Source: Ectopseudomonas mendocina (GTDB lineage Bacteria; Pseudomonadota; Gammaproteobacteria; Pseudomonadales; Pseudomonadaceae). From it: 64,000 nt of DNA. Positions 37,790 through 46,634 of the stretch are shown in pieces. The stretch is from NCBI RefSeq assembly GCF_008041835.1, contig NZ_VRYE01000062.1, positions 1-64,000 of the forward strand, written 5' to 3'. The position numbers and the translations under genes were made by a program. Positions within the stretch are counted from its first letter, which is position 1, and the number at the start of each line of letters is the position of its first letter. Below the pieces are notes generated by a model, which was given only the letters and a program-made list of their open reading frames with translations, was not told where the DNA came from and made no database searches.

Positions 37790-38045
37790 CCTTCAGGAGG
37801 CCGAGTGGAATCGCCGTGGAAGGGGTTGAGCGACATGGATGTCGCGAGAGCTGCGATGGGCCAGGGATGGCCCTTCGTCAGTGGGCCGCATCCGGTCGTG
37901 CCCCTGGAGCGGTGATGGAGCGAGGGAACTCCGGCGCAGCCGGGGCCGTATGCAGGGGTGTGTTTCTTTGCTTACTTTCTTTGCACAAACAAAGAAAGTG
38001 AGTCGCCCGTAAGGGGCGAAACCCATCAGACCAAGCGGCGCGCTA
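37790..38045. repeat. Non-coding repeat block with two hairpins, pstS upstream gap
   Basis: The 536-base gap between pstS and the kinase fragment holds no credible gene. The block contains a perfect 10-bp hairpin ACTTTCTTTG-CACAAA-CAAAGAAAGT (37974-37999) and then TCGCCC-GTAAG-GGGCGA (38003-38019). I recall similar sequences recurring between genes in pseudomonads. 37640-37790 shows nothing recognisable. Confidence 0.55.
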
Positions 38046-38078
38046 GTAGATAGTGCCAAGTCATCGACAGCTAATACG

Positions 38079-38276
38079 TTATTGCCAGTCCGGTCTGTTA
38101 AGACCCAACAAAAAGCCCCCGAGGGTGTGCTCGACCCAGCGCACCACGTTCAGCAGGTAACCGATCAACAGCGCAAAGAACAGGGCACCCGCCAGCCCCA
38201 GAGCAAGCGGCAGGCCGACGTTACGATTGAGAATGCGGCGAAAGCCCTGTTCGTCCATGGCGGACTCATTCGACAT
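38079..38276 (-). pseudogene. Truncated CHASE3-type sensor histidine kinase, N-terminal remnant
   Basis: About 65 residues remain. MSNESAMDEQGFRRILNRNV is followed by a transmembrane helix (GLPLALGLAGALFFALLIGY) and VVRWVEHT, which matches the membrane entry into a CHASE3 sensor domain as I know it. After VEHT the sequence becomes LGGFLLGLNRPDWQ and stops, and the next 300 bases are repeat sequence. The periplasmic sensor and the whole kinase core are missing. It is divergent from an intact response regulator, so the pair has probably lost its kinase. Confidence 0.65.
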
Positions 38277-38406
38277 TGCACTGTCCATTGGCTGGTATCT
38301 CGCCTCTTCTTGTCGGTCCGGGGATGGTCTATGGCACACTCGACGCGCACCAACGCCGAAGCTTGCCAAACATTCGCCCATTTTGCGCACAGAAACAGAG
38401 AACCCC

Positions 38407-38802
38407 ATGAGCGAAATCGACGCCCTCCCTGCCAAGACCATCCTGCTGGTCGAGGATGATCATGTGGTGCGCGGATTGACCACGGAAGTGCTTGCAGAGT
38501 TCGGTTATGACGTGACGGCCCAACGCGACGCCGCCAGCGCGCTGGAACGGCTGCGCAGCGACCAGCATTTCGATCTGCTGATGACCGATATCGGCCTGCC
38601 TGGCATGGATGGTCGCGCCCTGGTCGCGGCGGCGCGGCAACTCAGGCCGGCTCTGCCCGTGCTGTTCGCCAGCGGCTATTACGAGCAGGAACTGCTCGAC
38701 GAGGTGCGCGCACGCGACGCGAACGCAGCGACCGACAGTATCGTCAAACCCTACGACTTCGGCCTGCTGGCCCAGCGCCTGAATGCGCTGCTGAAGCAGT
38801 GA
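38407..38802 (+). CDS. Single-domain response regulator
   Basis: A 131-residue receiver with no output domain. TILLVEDDHVVRGLTTEVLA gives the acidic pair, the phosphosite is Asp in LLMTDIGLPGMDGRAL, and Lys is in SIVKPYDFGLLAQRL. FASGYYEQELLDE replaces the usual beta4-alpha4 switch, typical of receivers paired with hybrid kinases. It is divergent from the truncated kinase remnant and may be orphaned. Confidence 0.88.
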   Translation: MSEIDALPAKTILLVEDDHVVRGLTTEVLAEFGYDVTAQRDAASALERLRSDQHFDLLMTDIGLPGMDGRALVAAARQLRPALPVLFASGYYEQELLDEVRARDANAATDSIVKPYDFGLLAQRLNALLKQ

Positions 38803-38863
38803 CACGCGCGCTGTGGATGCCGGCCTGCGCAGGCATGACGCCCCTGTCAGTGCTCCGTTCGGC

Positions 38864-39646
38864 TCAACCGGCAGCCTGCAGATTGAGCACCAGCAGGCGC
38901 GCGGCGGTTTCCGCATCCGGCTGGCCGTCATGGTTGGCCGGGCGATATTTCATCTGAAAGGCGGCGATGACGTTGCGTGTCGCTTCGTCCAGCTCGCCAT
39001 GCTGCGGCACCGTGTAGCCCTGCTGCGCCAATTGCTCCTGGAACCACTGCACGCTGGGCAGGCTGGTGCTGAACAACGCCTGTTGGCGCGCTACGGCATC
39101 CTCGTTCGGCCAGGGGACCAGCCCTTCGTCGGCCAGACGCTTCCAGGGGAACAGCGGGCCCGGATCGACCTTGCGCTGCGGCGCCACATCACTGTGCGCG
39201 ATGATCGAACCCAACGGCAGTTGGTGGCGCTGGACGATGTCCTTGAGCAGCACGATCAGGGTATCGATCTGCTGCGGCGAGAACGGCTGCCAGTAACGCC
39301 CGGCCGGCGTCTGGTAGTAGCCCTGGTTGACCAGCTCGATGCCGATCGTGGTGCTATTGAGCCAGGTGCGGCCCTTCCACTCACTGACGCCGACATGCCA
39401 GGCGCGACGGTTCTCATCGACCAGACGATAGACGGTCGGCGGTGCATCGCCGATCAGGTAGTGGCTGCTCACCTCGGTCTGCGTCAGCAGCTCGAGCGAA
39501 CGCTGCAGATCAGCGGAGGTGTAATGCAGCACGACGTACTGCACGCGGCTGTTCTGGCCCGTCGCGGTGTGGCTGTCATCGATACGCAAGCCAGCGCTAC
39601 AACCGGCAAGCAGAACGAGGGCAAGGGCAAGGCAAAGAGATTTCAT
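38864..39646 (-). CDS. ampDh2: N-acetylmuramoyl-L-alanine amidase, AmpDh2-type lipoprotein
   Basis: A 260-residue amidase that cleaves the sugar-peptide bond of peptidoglycan. A lipoprotein signal ends LVLLAGCS. The Amidase_2 domain (about 35-175) shows zinc ligands VLHYTSAD (His) and AHSDVAPQRKVDPG (His, Asp). A C-terminal peptidoglycan-binding helix domain (about 195-255; VQWFQEQLAQQGYTVPQHG) follows. In P. aeruginosa, AmpDh2 is the exported homologue near dgcH-dsbA, which supports this name over AmpDh3. The ATG overlaps the marC-like stop. Confidence 0.87.
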   Translation of the reverse strand: MKSLCLALALVLLAGCSAGLRIDDSHTATGQNSRVQYVVLHYTSADLQRSLELLTQTEVSSHYLIGDAPPTVYRLVDENRRAWHVGVSEWKGRTWLNSTTIGIELVNQGYYQTPAGRYWQPFSPQQIDTLIVLLKDIVQRHQLPLGSIIAHSDVAPQRKVDPGPLFPWKRLADEGLVPWPNEDAVARQQALFSTSLPSVQWFQEQLAQQGYTVPQHGELDEATRNVIAAFQMKYRPANHDGQPDAETAARLLVLNLQAAG

Positions 39647-40233
39647 GCGTGACCGAATACGCTCTGCAGGTTATCCAGCAGCATGTCGACGCTGAGCATG
39701 ATCAGCAGCATGCCCATCAATCGTTCCACCGCCATCAACCCGCGATTACCGAGAAAACGCTGCAGGAATGACGCCTGCAACAGGATGAATGCCGTCGCCG
39801 CCCAGGCCAGGATCAGCGCCAGGTAAAGTTCCCAGAGCGGTCCGGTGTGGGTGTTGCGCAGGGTCATCAGCACCGCCAGGGCCGAAGGCCCGGCGACCGC
39901 CGGTGTAGCCAGCGGCACCAGTATCGGCTCACCGTCCGGTACATCACCGAGCAGGCCTTGCGGGCTGGGGAAAATCAGGCGCATGGCGATGACGAACAGG
40001 ATGATAGCGCCGGCAATCGCCGTTGCCTCGCGTGACAGCCCGAGGCTGCTGAGGAATTTGTCACCAAAGGTGAGGAACAGCAGCAGCAGGGCAAGGGCGA
40101 ACAGCAGCTCGCGCGCGGCGATCCACAGGCGGCGACGCGGCTCGACGTTCTTCAGCGCGGCGATGTAGATGGCGATATTGCCAAATGGGTCGGTGACCAA
40201 AAAGATCAGCACGGCGATGCTGAAAATGTCCAT
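39643..40233 (-). CDS. MarC family inner-membrane protein
   Basis: A 196-residue protein with about six transmembrane helices and the MarC/YhgN signatures VTDPFGNIAIYIAAL and PLATPAVAGPSALAVLM. Its transport substrate is unknown; the family was once linked to drug resistance without firm support. It overlaps the amidase gene by four bases (ATGA), so the two are translationally coupled. Confidence 0.88.
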   Translation of the reverse strand: MDIFSIAVLIFLVTDPFGNIAIYIAALKNVEPRRRLWIAARELLFALALLLLFLTFGDKFLSSLGLSREATAIAGAIILFVIAMRLIFPSPQGLLGDVPDGEPILVPLATPAVAGPSALAVLMTLRNTHTGPLWELYLALILAWAATAFILLQASFLQRFLGNRGLMAVERLMGMLLIMLSVDMLLDNLQSVFGHA

Positions 40234-40413
40234 GGGTATCTCCGCTGGCAGGTGGACATAGTCTAGAGCCTGCGGGGGTCACCTCGCGAGTCGCACGCGT
40301 ATGGGACTCGGCATTTTCAGCCGGCGTGAAATCTTAATGACCGAAAACACAGCGACGGTCATGGGAACGACCTGAGCGCGCAGGGGAGTTGATGGCGAAC
40401 CGCAGCCGGGCGC

Positions 40414-42243
40414 TCAGGCCTGTTCGATGCGGTTACGCCCGGCGCCCTTGGCGCGATACAGCGCCTGATCGGCACGCTCGAAGGCCGCTTCGGGCGTTTC
40501 GCCATCGCGAAACTCGGCGATACCGGCAGAAAGGGTAATGGTCACCGGCTCGCCCTTGAAATGGAACGGGCAGGCCTCGATTGCCGCGCGCAGGGTTTCC
40601 AGCAATTGCACGCCACCCGCCAATGGCGTTGCCGGAATCAGCAGGACGAACTCCTCACCACCGAAGCGGGCCATGAAGTCGGTCTTGCGCAAACGCTTGC
40701 TGAGCTCGCCGGCGATGATCTTCAGCACCCGATCACCGGCCAGGTGACCATAGCCATCGTTGATGCGCTTGAAGTGATCGATATCCAGCGCCGCAAGCAG
40801 CAACTGCCCGCCATAGCGCTGGCGCCGAGCAACTTCCAGCTCCAGCCGCTCGATCCAGGCCGCACGGTTGGGCAGCCCGGTAAGCGGGTCGAGCAAGGAT
40901 TTCTGCCGCTGCTCCTCAATATGCTCGCGGAACTGCTGCGCCTCCTGCTCCATCTCGGCGACACGCCTGACCAGCCCCTGCAGACGCTCGGCCACCTCCG
41001 CTTCACTGCTGTCGCGCTGGCGCTGATGATTGCTGACACTCTGCAACAGGCCTTCCAGACGCTGCTCCAGCGCCTGTTTGAGGGATTCCAGATCGGATGC
41101 TTCCTGCACGCTGCTTTGCAGGTCACTGACCTGATCACGCAGTTGCTGGTTGAAGCTGCGCGTGCTTTCCAGCGATGCGCTGTAACCCTCGCTGGCGGCA
41201 TTGAGTGTGCCGATAAAGACGGCCAGGCGCTCGTTGAGCTGCTTGAGATAACCGGCAAACTCACGCTGACCGCTGTCACTGACCGCCAACACCAGCACGG
41301 CCAGGTCATCGAGCACCGGCACCAGCTCATACCAGTTGAGGTTGCCTTGCAGGCGCAGGCGCAGGGCTTCGCCTTGCGGCTGGTGGCGCGCCGGCAGCTC
41401 GAGCTCATCCAGCAGATTGCGCAAGCTGCCAGCGATGTGCGGGGCGACCGCACTGTACCCAGGCTCACTGCTGGGCAGGGAAAACGGGCTGTCACCCGGC
41501 TCCTGCTGCGGCAACAGACCAGGCGGCAGCGGCAAACTGTCGAGCACAGGAGGGGCGTCAGGTAACGGGCGCGGAGCCGGCTCGCGAGTCAGCACAGCGG
41601 CACTGGCAGGCGACTGACTGATCGGCGCCAGCGCTGCGGGCGCCGAGGTCTCCGGGGTAGAAGCCGGCTCAGCGACATCATCCGCCGCCTGCGCGTTGCT
41701 CTGCTCGTCGTCGCTGCTCTCGGTACGTGTACCGAACAGCCGCTGCAACAACCCGGGCTGTTCCTGAACCGGGCTTTGCAGCACGGTCAGCGCCTGTCTT
41801 TGCAGATTGCTAAGCTGGCTGAGCAGAGCCGGCAACAGATACTGATGACTGGTGGCATCCTGCAGTTGCTTGCCGAGGGACTTGAGCGCCTTGCGTACTT
41901 CACGCGGCGGCTGCAGACGTTGCAGTTGCTCGATCAGCCCGGCCAGGGCCATAGCCGCTTCACCGGCACGCTGCTGACGGCGCTGCTCGGAATCCACCAC
42001 GGCCTTTTCCAGACGCGGGATCAGCCCGCCGAGCGCGGCGTCCATATCATCGCGGCGCAGGATTTCGCGCATTTCCTGCATGCACTGATCAACCGCCTTG
42101 TCCGCACCCTCGGCCGCCAGAGTGCTGCGCACCAGGCCACGGCGCAGCAGATCCAGGCGCAACTCCCAACGGCGCTCAAGCTTTTCCTGCTGCTCAAGGC
42201 TGCTCAGGTACTTGTCTTTCCAGCGTTGCGCGTCATCGCTCAT
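40414..42243 (-). CDS. dgcH: Diguanylate cyclase, DgcH-like
   Basis: A 609-residue cytoplasmic GGDEF protein. The N-terminal helical part (about 1-160) has a coiled coil ([20 protein letters not shown]). An Ala/Pro/Ser-rich linker (about 170-270) follows, then a further helical region with long coiled coil (about 350-440), and the GGDEF domain (about 445-607). The active motif GGEEF lies near residue 525 in [16 protein letters not shown], with RKTD upstream at the I-site position. The neighbourhood matches PA5487 as I remember it. Confidence 0.9.
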   Translation of the reverse strand: MSDDAQRWKDKYLSSLEQQEKLERRWELRLDLLRRGLVRSTLAAEGADKAVDQCMQEMREILRRDDMDAALGGLIPRLEKAVVDSEQRRQQRAGEAAMALAGLIEQLQRLQPPREVRKALKSLGKQLQDATSHQYLLPALLSQLSNLQRQALTVLQSPVQEQPGLLQRLFGTRTESSDDEQSNAQAADDVAEPASTPETSAPAALAPISQSPASAAVLTREPAPRPLPDAPPVLDSLPLPPGLLPQQEPGDSPFSLPSSEPGYSAVAPHIAGSLRNLLDELELPARHQPQGEALRLRLQGNLNWYELVPVLDDLAVLVLAVSDSGQREFAGYLKQLNERLAVFIGTLNAASEGYSASLESTRSFNQQLRDQVSDLQSSVQEASDLESLKQALEQRLEGLLQSVSNHQRQRDSSEAEVAERLQGLVRRVAEMEQEAQQFREHIEEQRQKSLLDPLTGLPNRAAWIERLELEVARRQRYGGQLLLAALDIDHFKRINDGYGHLAGDRVLKIIAGELSKRLRKTDFMARFGGEEFVLLIPATPLAGGVQLLETLRAAIEACPFHFKGEPVTITLSAGIAEFRDGETPEAAFERADQALYRAKGAGRNRIEQA

Positions 42244-42248
42244 ACGGC

Positions 42249-43121
42249 TTACTCGGGAGATGGCGTTTTCAGCATAGGCAGTTGCGCAGCATTCTGTGCT
42301 GCCGGCAGGCGAATTTCCACGGCTACCGGCAGGTGATCGGAGATTGGCTGGCTGAGCACGTCGACACGCCCCAGTTCAAGTTCGGAACTGAGCAGGATAT
42401 GGTCAAGACAGCGCTGCGGTCGCCAACTCGGGAAGGTCGCCTCAACCTGCGGCGCGAGCAGGCCAAGATCGCGCAGCGGCGAATTTTCCAGCAGGTCGAC
42501 GGCATGGGTATTCATGTCGCCCATCAGCACCAGATGGCGAAACTCGCTGACCCGCTCACGGATATAGGCCAGTTGCCGGGTGCGGGTACGAGCGCCCAGA
42601 GCCAGGTGCATCATCACCACCCCCAGTGCGTGCTCGCCCTCTCCCAGCCGCAGAAAGATCGCACCGCGCCCAGGCGGCCCAGGCAGTGGATGATCTTCCA
42701 GCAAGGTGGGACGCAAGCGGCTGAGTACGCCGTTGCTGTGCTGGGCGAGGCGCCCGAGATTGCGATTGAGCTGTTGGTACCAGAAGGGAAAGGCGCCCTG
42801 CTGGGCCAGGTACTCGACCTGATTGATATAACCCGAGCGCAGGCTGCCGCCATCGACTTCCTGCAACGCCACCAGATCGAAATCGGTGAGCAGATCACCG
42901 ATGCGCTGAAGATTGCCGGCACGCCCGGCATGAGGCAACAGATGCTGCCAACTGCGCGTCAGGTAGTGGTGGTAGCGCTGGGTATTGATGCCGACCTGAA
43001 CATTGAAACTGAGCAAGCGCAGCAGGCCGTCAGCTGGCCAGTCGGCATGGGGCGAGCAGTGCGGGTTGATCTGTGGGTCGCACAGACCAACCGCACGTGT
43101 CTTTCGCCAGCGGCGCAACAT
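42249..43121 (-). CDS. Endonuclease/exonuclease/phosphatase family protein
   Basis: A 290-residue protein of the DNase I-like fold. Family motifs are [22 protein letters not shown] (catalytic Glu), [13 protein letters not shown] and CLDHILLS with [13 protein letters not shown] (Asp-His pair). The substrate is unknown and could be DNA or a phosphoester. ATG at 43121 was chosen; a GTG at 43154 would overlap dsbA. It lies between dsbA and dgcH. Confidence 0.88.
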   Translation of the reverse strand: MLRRWRKTRAVGLCDPQINPHCSPHADWPADGLLRLLSFNVQVGINTQRYHHYLTRSWQHLLPHAGRAGNLQRIGDLLTDFDLVALQEVDGGSLRSGYINQVEYLAQQGAFPFWYQQLNRNLGRLAQHSNGVLSRLRPTLLEDHPLPGPPGRGAIFLRLGEGEHALGVVMMHLALGARTRTRQLAYIRERVSEFRHLVLMGDMNTHAVDLLENSPLRDLGLLAPQVEATFPSWRPQRCLDHILLSSELELGRVDVLSQPISDHLPVAVEIRLPAAQNAAQLPMLKTPSPE

Positions 43122-43140
43122 GCTTCGCGCCTGCGGCCGC

Positions 43141-43767
43141 TTAGAGCGCGGCACGCTCCTTGGCGATCAGGTGATCGGCGACTTCCAGTGTCTGCTGCGG
43201 GCCACCGGCAGAGCCCAGGTCGAAACGATACTTGCCGCCGACGACCATCACCGGTACGCCCGTGATCTGGTAAGCCATGGCCAGTTTCTTGGCCTTTTCC
43301 ATCTGACCTTTGACGGCGAAGGAGTTGAAGGTCTTGAGGAAGGCTTCGCGCTCGACACCCTGGGTGGCGACGAAATCGGCGAACTCTTCAGCCGAGGCCA
43401 GTTTCTTCTTCTCCTGGTGGATGGCGGTGAACACGGCGTCATGCACCTTCTGCTCGACCTTCATGCTTTCCAGGGTAATGAACGCCTGACCGTGGACGTT
43501 CCAGATCCCACCGAACAGCGCCGGCACACGAACGAAGTTGACGTCATCCGGCAGTTTTTCGACCCAGGGGTTGAGGGTCGCTTCGAACTGGTAGCAATGC
43601 GGGCAGCCGTACCAGAACAGCTCGACCACTTCGACCTTGCCAGGCTTGGACACCGGCACCGGGCTCTTCAGCTCGACATACTGCTGGCCGGCCACCGGCT
43701 CGGCATGGGCAGTAAGACCGAACAGGCTGCTGATCGCCAGAGCGGCGCCAAAAATCAGGTTACGCAT
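43141..43767 (-). CDS. dsbA: Periplasmic thiol:disulfide oxidoreductase DsbA
   Basis: A 208-residue exported thioredoxin-fold protein that introduces disulfide bonds. The signal peptide is MRNLIFGAALAISSLFGLTA, cleaved after HA. The active site is Cys55-Pro-His-Cys58 in FWYGCPHCYQFE, and the cis-proline loop is TGVPVMVVGGKY. Length is normal. It lies downstream of the c4 gene on the same strand, after a terminator. Confidence 0.97.
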   Translation of the reverse strand: MRNLIFGAALAISSLFGLTAHAEPVAGQQYVELKSPVPVSKPGKVEVVELFWYGCPHCYQFEATLNPWVEKLPDDVNFVRVPALFGGIWNVHGQAFITLESMKVEQKVHDAVFTAIHQEKKKLASAEEFADFVATQGVEREAFLKTFNSFAVKGQMEKAKKLAMAYQITGVPVMVVGGKYRFDLGSAGGPQQTLEVADHLIAKERAAL

Positions 43768-43868
43768 GGGGTACTCCTCAACTGGATAAGCGTCGCCCTG
43801 GTGGCGATTCGAGACTATGACTCGCTACCGCTGGGCCGGTTCCGCCCATTGTAGCCATCACGCCTATG

Positions 43869-43896
43869 AAAAAGGGTGGCCGCAGCCACCCTTTGT
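43869..43896 (-). terminator. Rho-independent terminator after cytochrome c4 gene
   Basis: AAAGGGTGGC-TGCG-GCCACCCTTT on the minus strand, followed by TTCATAG. The 10-bp stem and flanking T-run give good confidence. It separates cc4 from dsbA. Confidence 0.88.
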
Positions 43897-43920
43897 CTTG
43901 CCAAACGCAACAGCGGTCTA

Positions 43921-44526
43921 TCAGTGCAGACCCTGGATAAAGCTGGCCAGCGCCTCGATATCCTTGTTGCTCAGCTTGGCCGCAATGGAGCGCATGATCA
44001 TCGCGTCGCCATCGTTGGTGCGGTTGCCTTCACGGAAATCGGTCAGCTGCTTGGCGGTGTACTGCGCATGCTGACCACCCAGGTGCGGGTAACCAGCGGC
44101 GGCAAGACCGGCACCGTTAGGCGCATGGCAACCGATGCAGGCCGGCATGCCTTCTTCCAGCTTGCCGCCACGGAACAGCGCTTCACCACGCTCGACCAGC
44201 TTGGGATCGGCAGCGCCGACGCTCATCTTCTGGCTGGCGAAATAGGCGGCGATGTCAGCCATGTCCTGATCGCTGAGATTGTCCAGCATACCGGTCATTT
44301 CAATGATCGGACGGGCGCCGGACTTGATGTCGTGCAGCTGCTTGAGCAAGTAACGCTCGCCCTGACCGGCCAGCTTGGGAAAGTTTGGCGCAGGGCTATT
44401 GCCATCGACACCATGGCAGGCACCACAGACAGCAACTTTGCCCTGACCGGCTTCGGCATCGCCAGCAGCCTGTGCCACGCCGGTGAGGCCCAGGGTCAAC
44501 AGCAGACTCACGAGTACTTTGTTCAT
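43921..44526 (-). CDS. cc4: Dihaem cytochrome c4
   Basis: A 201-residue periplasmic cytochrome with signal peptide (ends VAQA near residue 20) and two class I c-haem domains. Haem attachment is at Cys34-Cys37-His38 (CGACH) and Cys130-Cys133-His134 (CIGCH); Met axial ligands are in TGMLDNLSDQD and DAMIMRSIAA. It passes electrons to terminal oxidases. A monohaem c5-type gene lies just upstream on the same strand. Confidence 0.95.
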   Translation of the reverse strand: MNKVLVSLLLTLGLTGVAQAAGDAEAGQGKVAVCGACHGVDGNSPAPNFPKLAGQGERYLLKQLHDIKSGARPIIEMTGMLDNLSDQDMADIAAYFASQKMSVGAADPKLVERGEALFRGGKLEEGMPACIGCHAPNGAGLAAAGYPHLGGQHAQYTAKQLTDFREGNRTNDGDAMIMRSIAAKLSNKDIEALASFIQGLH

Positions 44527-44576
44527 CAGCTAATCCAATTACGGCTAAGAGAGAAAGGGTTATCGGGCGGGATTGC

Positions 44577-44867
44577 TCATTCGATCATCAACTTGATGAC
44601 CGCCTGGTAATCCTCGGCCGAGCAGTCCATGCACAAACCACGCGGCGGCATGGCGTTCAAACCATTGGTGACGCTCTGCACCAGTGCATCCATACCCTTG
44701 GCCAGACGTGGCTCCCAAGCGGCCTTGTCGCCCTTCTTGGGCGCCGTGGGAATCTGGCCGTTGTGGCATACACCACAGGAACGGTCATACACAGCTTGCG
44801 CATCCTGTGCAGCATGGCCACTCAAGGACAGGGTCATGAGGGTAGCGGCGAGCAGCATTTTCTTCAT
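44577..44867 (-). CDS. Cytochrome c5-type protein
   Basis: A 96-residue periplasmic monohaem cytochrome. The signal peptide is MKKMLLAATLMTLSLSGHAA. Haem binding is Cys31-Cys34-His35 (CGVCH), with a likely Met ligand in LNAMPPRG. Two further cysteines (CMDC) near the C-terminus form the disulfide typical of c5. ATG at 44867 was chosen for the signal peptide. It is about 50 bases upstream of cc4 and is probably co-transcribed with it. Confidence 0.92.
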   Translation of the reverse strand: MKKMLLAATLMTLSLSGHAAQDAQAVYDRSCGVCHNGQIPTAPKKGDKAAWEPRLAKGMDALVQSVTNGLNAMPPRGLCMDCSAEDYQAVIKLMIE

Positions 44868-45209
44868 CAGATCAACCTCATCAGGGTTGGGAGCGTCCTG
44901 CTTTCTATCGAGCAGAGATGTAATCGCTCCCGGCAATTGGGTTCCTGCGGGTGGGACAAAGCGCACACAAAATCTGCGGCATTATATACTGGCAGCACTG
45001 AAACGGAAACGACGCCACCTGCCGCCCCACCACCAGTGCAGCAGGTGCGCGGAAATGTCGCAAGCCCTGAACAGCACAAAGGCAGTCAGCATAGCGCGCA
45101 ACGATCAACGGCAATTACCATCAGGGTAGAGCCCGGCTGATACCGGCGCCGCGAGCGGGCCAACACCTCCACCTCATCACCAATGCATGGCGCTGAGCGA
45201 GTATTTACC
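44868..45209. other. Intergenic region upstream of cytochrome c5 gene
   Basis: These 342 bases between the divergent c5 and engB genes contain no convincing ORF, tRNA or repeat. The promoter of the c5-c4 genes must lie here, but I cannot place it. A MITE-like element begins at 45214. Confidence 0.4.
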
Positions 45210-45213
45210 CTAG

Positions 45214-45352
45214 GTTCTGTACGAAAAGTGCCTGCGCTCGGTGATGCTTCGTTAAAAATAGGTTCGGAATGCTCATTTACAGCTCGTAAACTCCGCTTCC
45301 TCACCTATTTTTGCCTCGCCTGACCTTCGCTCGACGACTTTTCGTACAGAAC
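45214..45352. mobile_element. 139-bp MITE-like element A
   Basis: The terminal inverted repeats are perfect for 16 bases (GTTCTGTACGAAAAGT and its complement) and are flanked on both sides by CTAG, as a 4-base target duplication. No coding capacity. The centre (45254-45312) can fold into a long hairpin whose core is shared with the element at 61857-61996. It lies about 55 bases before engB. Confidence 0.85.
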
Positions 45353-45408
45353 CTAGCACCGCCCCTGGCTGGTTTGGCAAAGCCCCTGACACATCACCGG
45401 ATACCCCC

Positions 45409-46059
45409 ATGCTCCCGAAGAACCCCATCATCGGCCTGTGCCAGCAGGCCAGCTTTCTCATCAGCGCTGCCAAGGTCGATCAATGCCCCGAGGACAGCGG
45501 CCTTGAGGTAGCCTTCGCCGGCCGCTCAAACGCCGGCAAGTCCAGCGCGCTCAATACCCTGACCCACGCCAGCCTGGCGCGCACCTCGAAGACGCCGGGG
45601 CGCACGCAGTTGCTCAACTTCTTCCGTCTGGATGACGAACGTCGTCTGGTCGACCTGCCGGGTTATGGCTATGCCAAGGTACCGATCCCGCTCAAGCAGC
45701 ACTGGCAGAAACATCTGGAAGCGTATTTGGGCAGCCGCGAGAGCCTCTGCGGCCTGGTGCTGATGATGGACATCCGCCACCCACTGACCGAGTTCGACTG
45801 CATGATGCTCGACTGGTCGGTGGCCAGCGGCATGCCACTGCACATCCTGCTGACCAAGGCCGACAAGCTGGCCTTCGGCGCAGCGAAGAATGCGCTGCTC
45901 AAGGTACGCCAGGACATTCGCAAGCAATGGGGCGAAGGCATCAGCATCCAGCTGTTCTCGGCACCCAAGCGCATGGGCGTGGAAGAGGCGCAGATGGTCC
46001 TGGCCGGCTGGCTGGATCTGTTGCCGGAAGCGGATGAGGAAAGCGCCGAAGAAGCCTGA
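45409..46059 (+). CDS. engB: Ribosome biogenesis GTPase EngB (YihA)
   Basis: A 216-residue essential GTPase in large-subunit assembly. G1 is GRSNAGKSS at residues 38-46, G2 lies around SKTPGRTQ, G3 is DLPGYG, G4 is TKAD, and G5 is near LFSAPKR. Length is normal, with an acidic C-terminal tail. It is upstream of the ErsA/polA locus as in P. aeruginosa. Confidence 0.97.
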   Translation: MLPKNPIIGLCQQASFLISAAKVDQCPEDSGLEVAFAGRSNAGKSSALNTLTHASLARTSKTPGRTQLLNFFRLDDERRLVDLPGYGYAKVPIPLKQHWQKHLEAYLGSRESLCGLVLMMDIRHPLTEFDCMMLDWSVASGMPLHILLTKADKLAFGAAKNALLKVRQDIRKQWGEGISIQLFSAPKRMGVEEAQMVLAGWLDLLPEADEESAEEA

Positions 46060-46110
46060 AGCAGGGTGCGCTGCGGCTCACGGAAAAGATGATTCAATGC
46101 CCGTATTGAC

Positions 46111-46228
46111 TTAGGGATGTTCTGAAAAAGCCATTTATCGTCACTCCCGCGAAGGCGGGAGCCCAGGGACTGCGCAGATTCTGGATGCCCGCCTGCGCGG
46201 GAATGACGGCTATTTCAGAGTTTCCGTA
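46111..46228. repeat. Degenerate MITE-like inverted repeat
   Basis: Outer ends (TTAGGGATGTTCTGAAAAAG / TTTCAGAGTTTCCGTAG) match imperfectly. The inner arms match well over 28 bases: CGTCACTCCCGCGAAGGCGG at 46139 on, and the complement ending CGCGGGAATGACG at 46208. No coding capacity. No exact target duplication is seen. Confidence 0.6.
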
Positions 46229-46370
46229 GAGAGGCATCAAAGAAGCCCTCTTCCGCCCTTCGGGCACCCTCGACTTTGGCGTCCTGCGTCACCCTACCTC
46301 ATGCATCCATGCAGTCGTCTCCCGGAGGGAGGGGGCATCAGAATGCCGCTAGCGGCACTTTTCTACAGGC

Positions 46371-46500
46371 AAAAAAAACCCCGAGCTTCGTATGGGGAGG
46401 GGGAAGTTCGGGGCTCAAGGTCTGAACCGCTAGGGCGGGGTTCAGATGTCTGCCAACACTTAACACAACAAAGGAGCATTGAAGGGCTTAACGGCCATTC
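46371..46500 (-). ncRNA. ersA: Small regulatory RNA ErsA
   Basis: This interval between engB and polA is the known place of ErsA in P. aeruginosa (about 132 nt). A strong terminator closes it: stem CCCCGAACTTC / GAAGCTCGGGG followed by eight T. A second hairpin (CTGAACC-CCGCCCTAGC-GGTTCAG) lies before it. With a start near 46500 the RNA is about 130 nt. ErsA is an Hfq-dependent envelope-stress RNA that represses algC and affects oprD and biofilm formation. The sequence itself was not compared. Confidence 0.82.
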
Positions 46501-46506
46501 ATGAAC

Positions 46507-46534
46507 TCTGACCAGGTGGCTTCGCGGAAAGTTC
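46507..46534 (-). promoter_or_regulatory. Candidate sigma-22 (AlgU) promoter of ersA
   Basis: The minus strand reads GAACTT at 46529-46534, 17 bases, then TCAGA at 46507-46511. The AlgU consensus is GAACTT-N16/17-TCTGA, so only one base differs. This fits the known control of ErsA by envelope stress. Confidence 0.75.
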
Positions 46535-46634
46535 AGGACTTTTTTAAAACTATTTGCAATAAGAAAACGCCAGTTGATTACCCGAAAGCCCAGCCTTAGA
46601 GCTGCCGCAGCGTTGCGCTGCGGCAATCGGGGCA

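Noticed and set aside
37793..38059. 88-codon minus-strand frame in the pstS-kinase gap
   Set aside because: It lies in a hairpin-bearing repeat block; the peptide looks like translation of a recurrent non-coding repeat.
46301..46504. Short ORF across ErsA
   Set aside because: It runs antisense through the sRNA terminator and has no ribosome-binding site or family match.
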